From Branchiostoma floridae (lineage: Eukaryota > Chordata > Leptocardii > Amphioxiformes > Branchiostomatidae): 64,000 bases of DNA. This document shows positions 50,801 through 53,800 of the stretch, one piece after another (position 1 is the first letter of the stretch; the number at the start of each line of letters is the position of its first letter). The stretch is taken from contig NC_049993.1 of assembly GCF_000003815.2 (NCBI RefSeq), positions 573,390 through 637,389 on the forward strand, in the 5' to 3' direction. The position numbers were made by a program, and so were the translations under genes. A model generated the notes under the pieces. That model saw only the letters and a program-made list of their open reading frames with translations. It did no database searches and was not told where the DNA came from.

Positions 50801-53800
50801 CTCGTGTCGCTAACTATACGAACTCTTCCACGCAGTCACACAACTGCCATGATACACATAAATAAAGCTCCATAAAACACTATAAATATGGGTCTTCAAA
50901 TGTTTGTTGAGTAGAAAAGCAACCAAAAGGAAGCGACATAAACATTGCCACCATTATACTCCCAAGGGAGTGTGGCCGTGAAGGTGGCAGACTAGAGAAC
51001 GCTCCAAAGATTTATTTGACTGTAACAAATGATTTGTGCTGTCTATGAAAATAAGACTTGATAGAGAGATGTAGATGATATTTTCATATAATCAGACAGA
51101 GTTTTGTTGATGTTGGCGGTGTCGTTTTTTTGTAATGGTTTTTTTAGTCGGGCATTTACAATCAGTGCATTCAGCCCATTGCCCGTAAAAACATCAGCTG
51201 GATTGTTCTAGGTAGAGCCTTCCTCATGTAAGACAAGAAGTACATACAGTCACGATTTTACTGTCAAAAGAAAGCTAGAATATCATACTATTAATTTTTT
51301 TCTGTGTACTTAAATTTACCACTTACTTCTGAAGAGAACAAAATGTAAAAAAGCGTACCAAGTTAGGCACACTGTCCAGCGTAGCACAAAATTGGAAGGT
51401 TACATACACGAAATTGTTTCACAGTGTTTGCCGCTTGAAACACGCAGCGCGAAAGGTTCATGAACCACATGAATGCATTTCTTATTCAAGTATGTTGTTC
51501 CAATCTATGTGTAAAAAATTCAGTCATCAAAATTTGTTTGAGCTTGAGCGCAAGAAAAAGCGTACCATGTTGGGGCACCTCCTGTTACATGTCATGTCAG
51601 TGTCACAGGCCTTACAGCTATGCTTATCTAGCGATACAGGATTCCATCAGTTTAATTTCAGTTCAAACAAAGAAACAAACAAATTTCATTTCCTTTATCA
51701 AACAGGTTTGATGTAAGCATTCCATAATTTAGGTTCAACATTTGTTTGTTTAGTGTTGAGAAGACTGCAAAACACAGAATAGCAAAGTCTCCCAAATGTT
51801 TTTGAACCTTACCAAACAACAATGACATAAAACACAGCCTTGGTCGAGTATATATACATTTTGTATTAAGTACTATAAGTAAAGTATATAAAACTTACTT
51901 AATGTGACATTTATCCTTTGGGCCCAACTGCAAATAATGTTTCTCTAGGAAATACGTCACTCTCCAATCCAGACAAAATATATTTCGTTTGGTGGAACAA
52001 AGTGTTTATTACTGACCCAACACAAGTCCTTTTCTTGTCTCCTTGATGGGGGTGGGTACTGGTACAGAAAATTCAGGTCCAGGTCCAGGTCCAGGTCCAG
52101 GTCTGGACCTGAACCTGGAACTAATTGTTTGTGACTGGGTAATACTCAAAACAATGGTCCATTTTGCTACAAAGGAATCTGATTGGTGGAGTATCCTATC
52201 TTGAAGTAAACAATGCTAACTGACTCTGTTAAATTAGACCAAGCTTGACTGTAGAACCTTGATAAAAATGACTTATCAACTCTCCTCTACTTTGCCGTTG
52301 CTATTTTCTTGGACCAATAAGCCCCAAAACATGTGAATGCCTGTCGCCACAGTGATGGTATAATCTGTTCATTTCTTATATCGGTCCAACATCTAGTCCA
52401 ATGAATTTTTTCAGGTCTGTTTTTTCTGGACCAGTCCAAGAAGAAAACCAGCCCAACTCCTTGATATATTCACAGAGCAATGCAGGCTTGTAGGATCACC
52501 TCATGTACATGTAGTACTCGCAGGAGTGGTGGCTGGTGGTTCTGTAGGAAGTACACAGTCATGATGATGTACCTACCTCATGTAGTACTGGCAGGAGTGG
52601 TGGTTCTGTAGGAAGTACACAGTCATGATGATGTACCTACCTCATGTAGTACTGGCAGGAGTGGTGGTTCTGTAGGAAGTACACAGTCATGATGATGTAC
52701 GTATACCTACCTCATGTAGTACTGGCAGGAGTGGTGGTTCTGTAGGAAGTACACAGTCATGATGATGTACCTACCTCATGTAGTACTGGCAGGAGTGGTG
52801 GTTCTGTAGGAAGTACACAGTCATGATGATGTACCTACCTCATGTAGTACTGGCAGGAGTGGTGGTTCTGTAGGAAGTACACAGTCATGATGATGTACCT
52901 ACCTCATGTAGTACTGGCAGGAGTGGTGGTTCTGTAGGAAGTACACAGTCATGATGATGTACCTACCTCATGTAGTACTGGCAGGAGTGGTGGCTGGTGG
53001 TTCTGTAGGAAGTACACAGTCATGATGATGTAGGCGTGGGGAGGCATGCTGCCCTCACTCTGACAGTCCAGGTGACACACCTGACAGGGAGGATGGAGGC
53101 GATATAGTAAGTACACATCTAGCAAACAACTGTCAAACATCTAGCAAACATCAAGTTACTGAATAACAAACTTCTCTGCACACAACCAAATCTTTTATTC
53201 AACCATTGTTTTGTAGCCCGTATGTCACCTTCTTCATTCTTATATAGTTGCACTTGTAAGAAGGGAGTAGAAACTGAAATGCTAACCACTACGCTATAAA
53301 AGGCTGATCAGCCAATTGCATGGCTGTTAGGCCATACTTAAACCCCCCACTGTTACACACTGTTATCATTATTACTTGACAACATCTATTAACATAATGA
53401 TTTATGTATGGAGTTTGTAAAGTTGTGCCTGTCTTACCCTGGCCCAGTATCTGAAGGCCAACCCCAGCGTTCTGACCCGCCTGTCGATGCGTGCGTAGGT
53501 GGCCAGGAGTTTACAGGTGGAGATGGCTGCATCGTTCCCTGTACTCAGGATACACTGCAGCCCACTGGGAACAGGCTTAGGTGTCAATATAGTAACATAC
53601 TGATAGACCATACAAGTACATACACATATATATACTATATACACTGCTTTCATCAAAAGGGGGATTTTGCTAACAAACTATAACATCATAACACCTGTCT
53701 GACAATAAGATTCGAACACTTTTGTCACAAATTCAAGCGACATTGTCCAACCCTATAAGAAGCAGGTGTTAAATCATTATGGCAAACATAAAACACAAAC

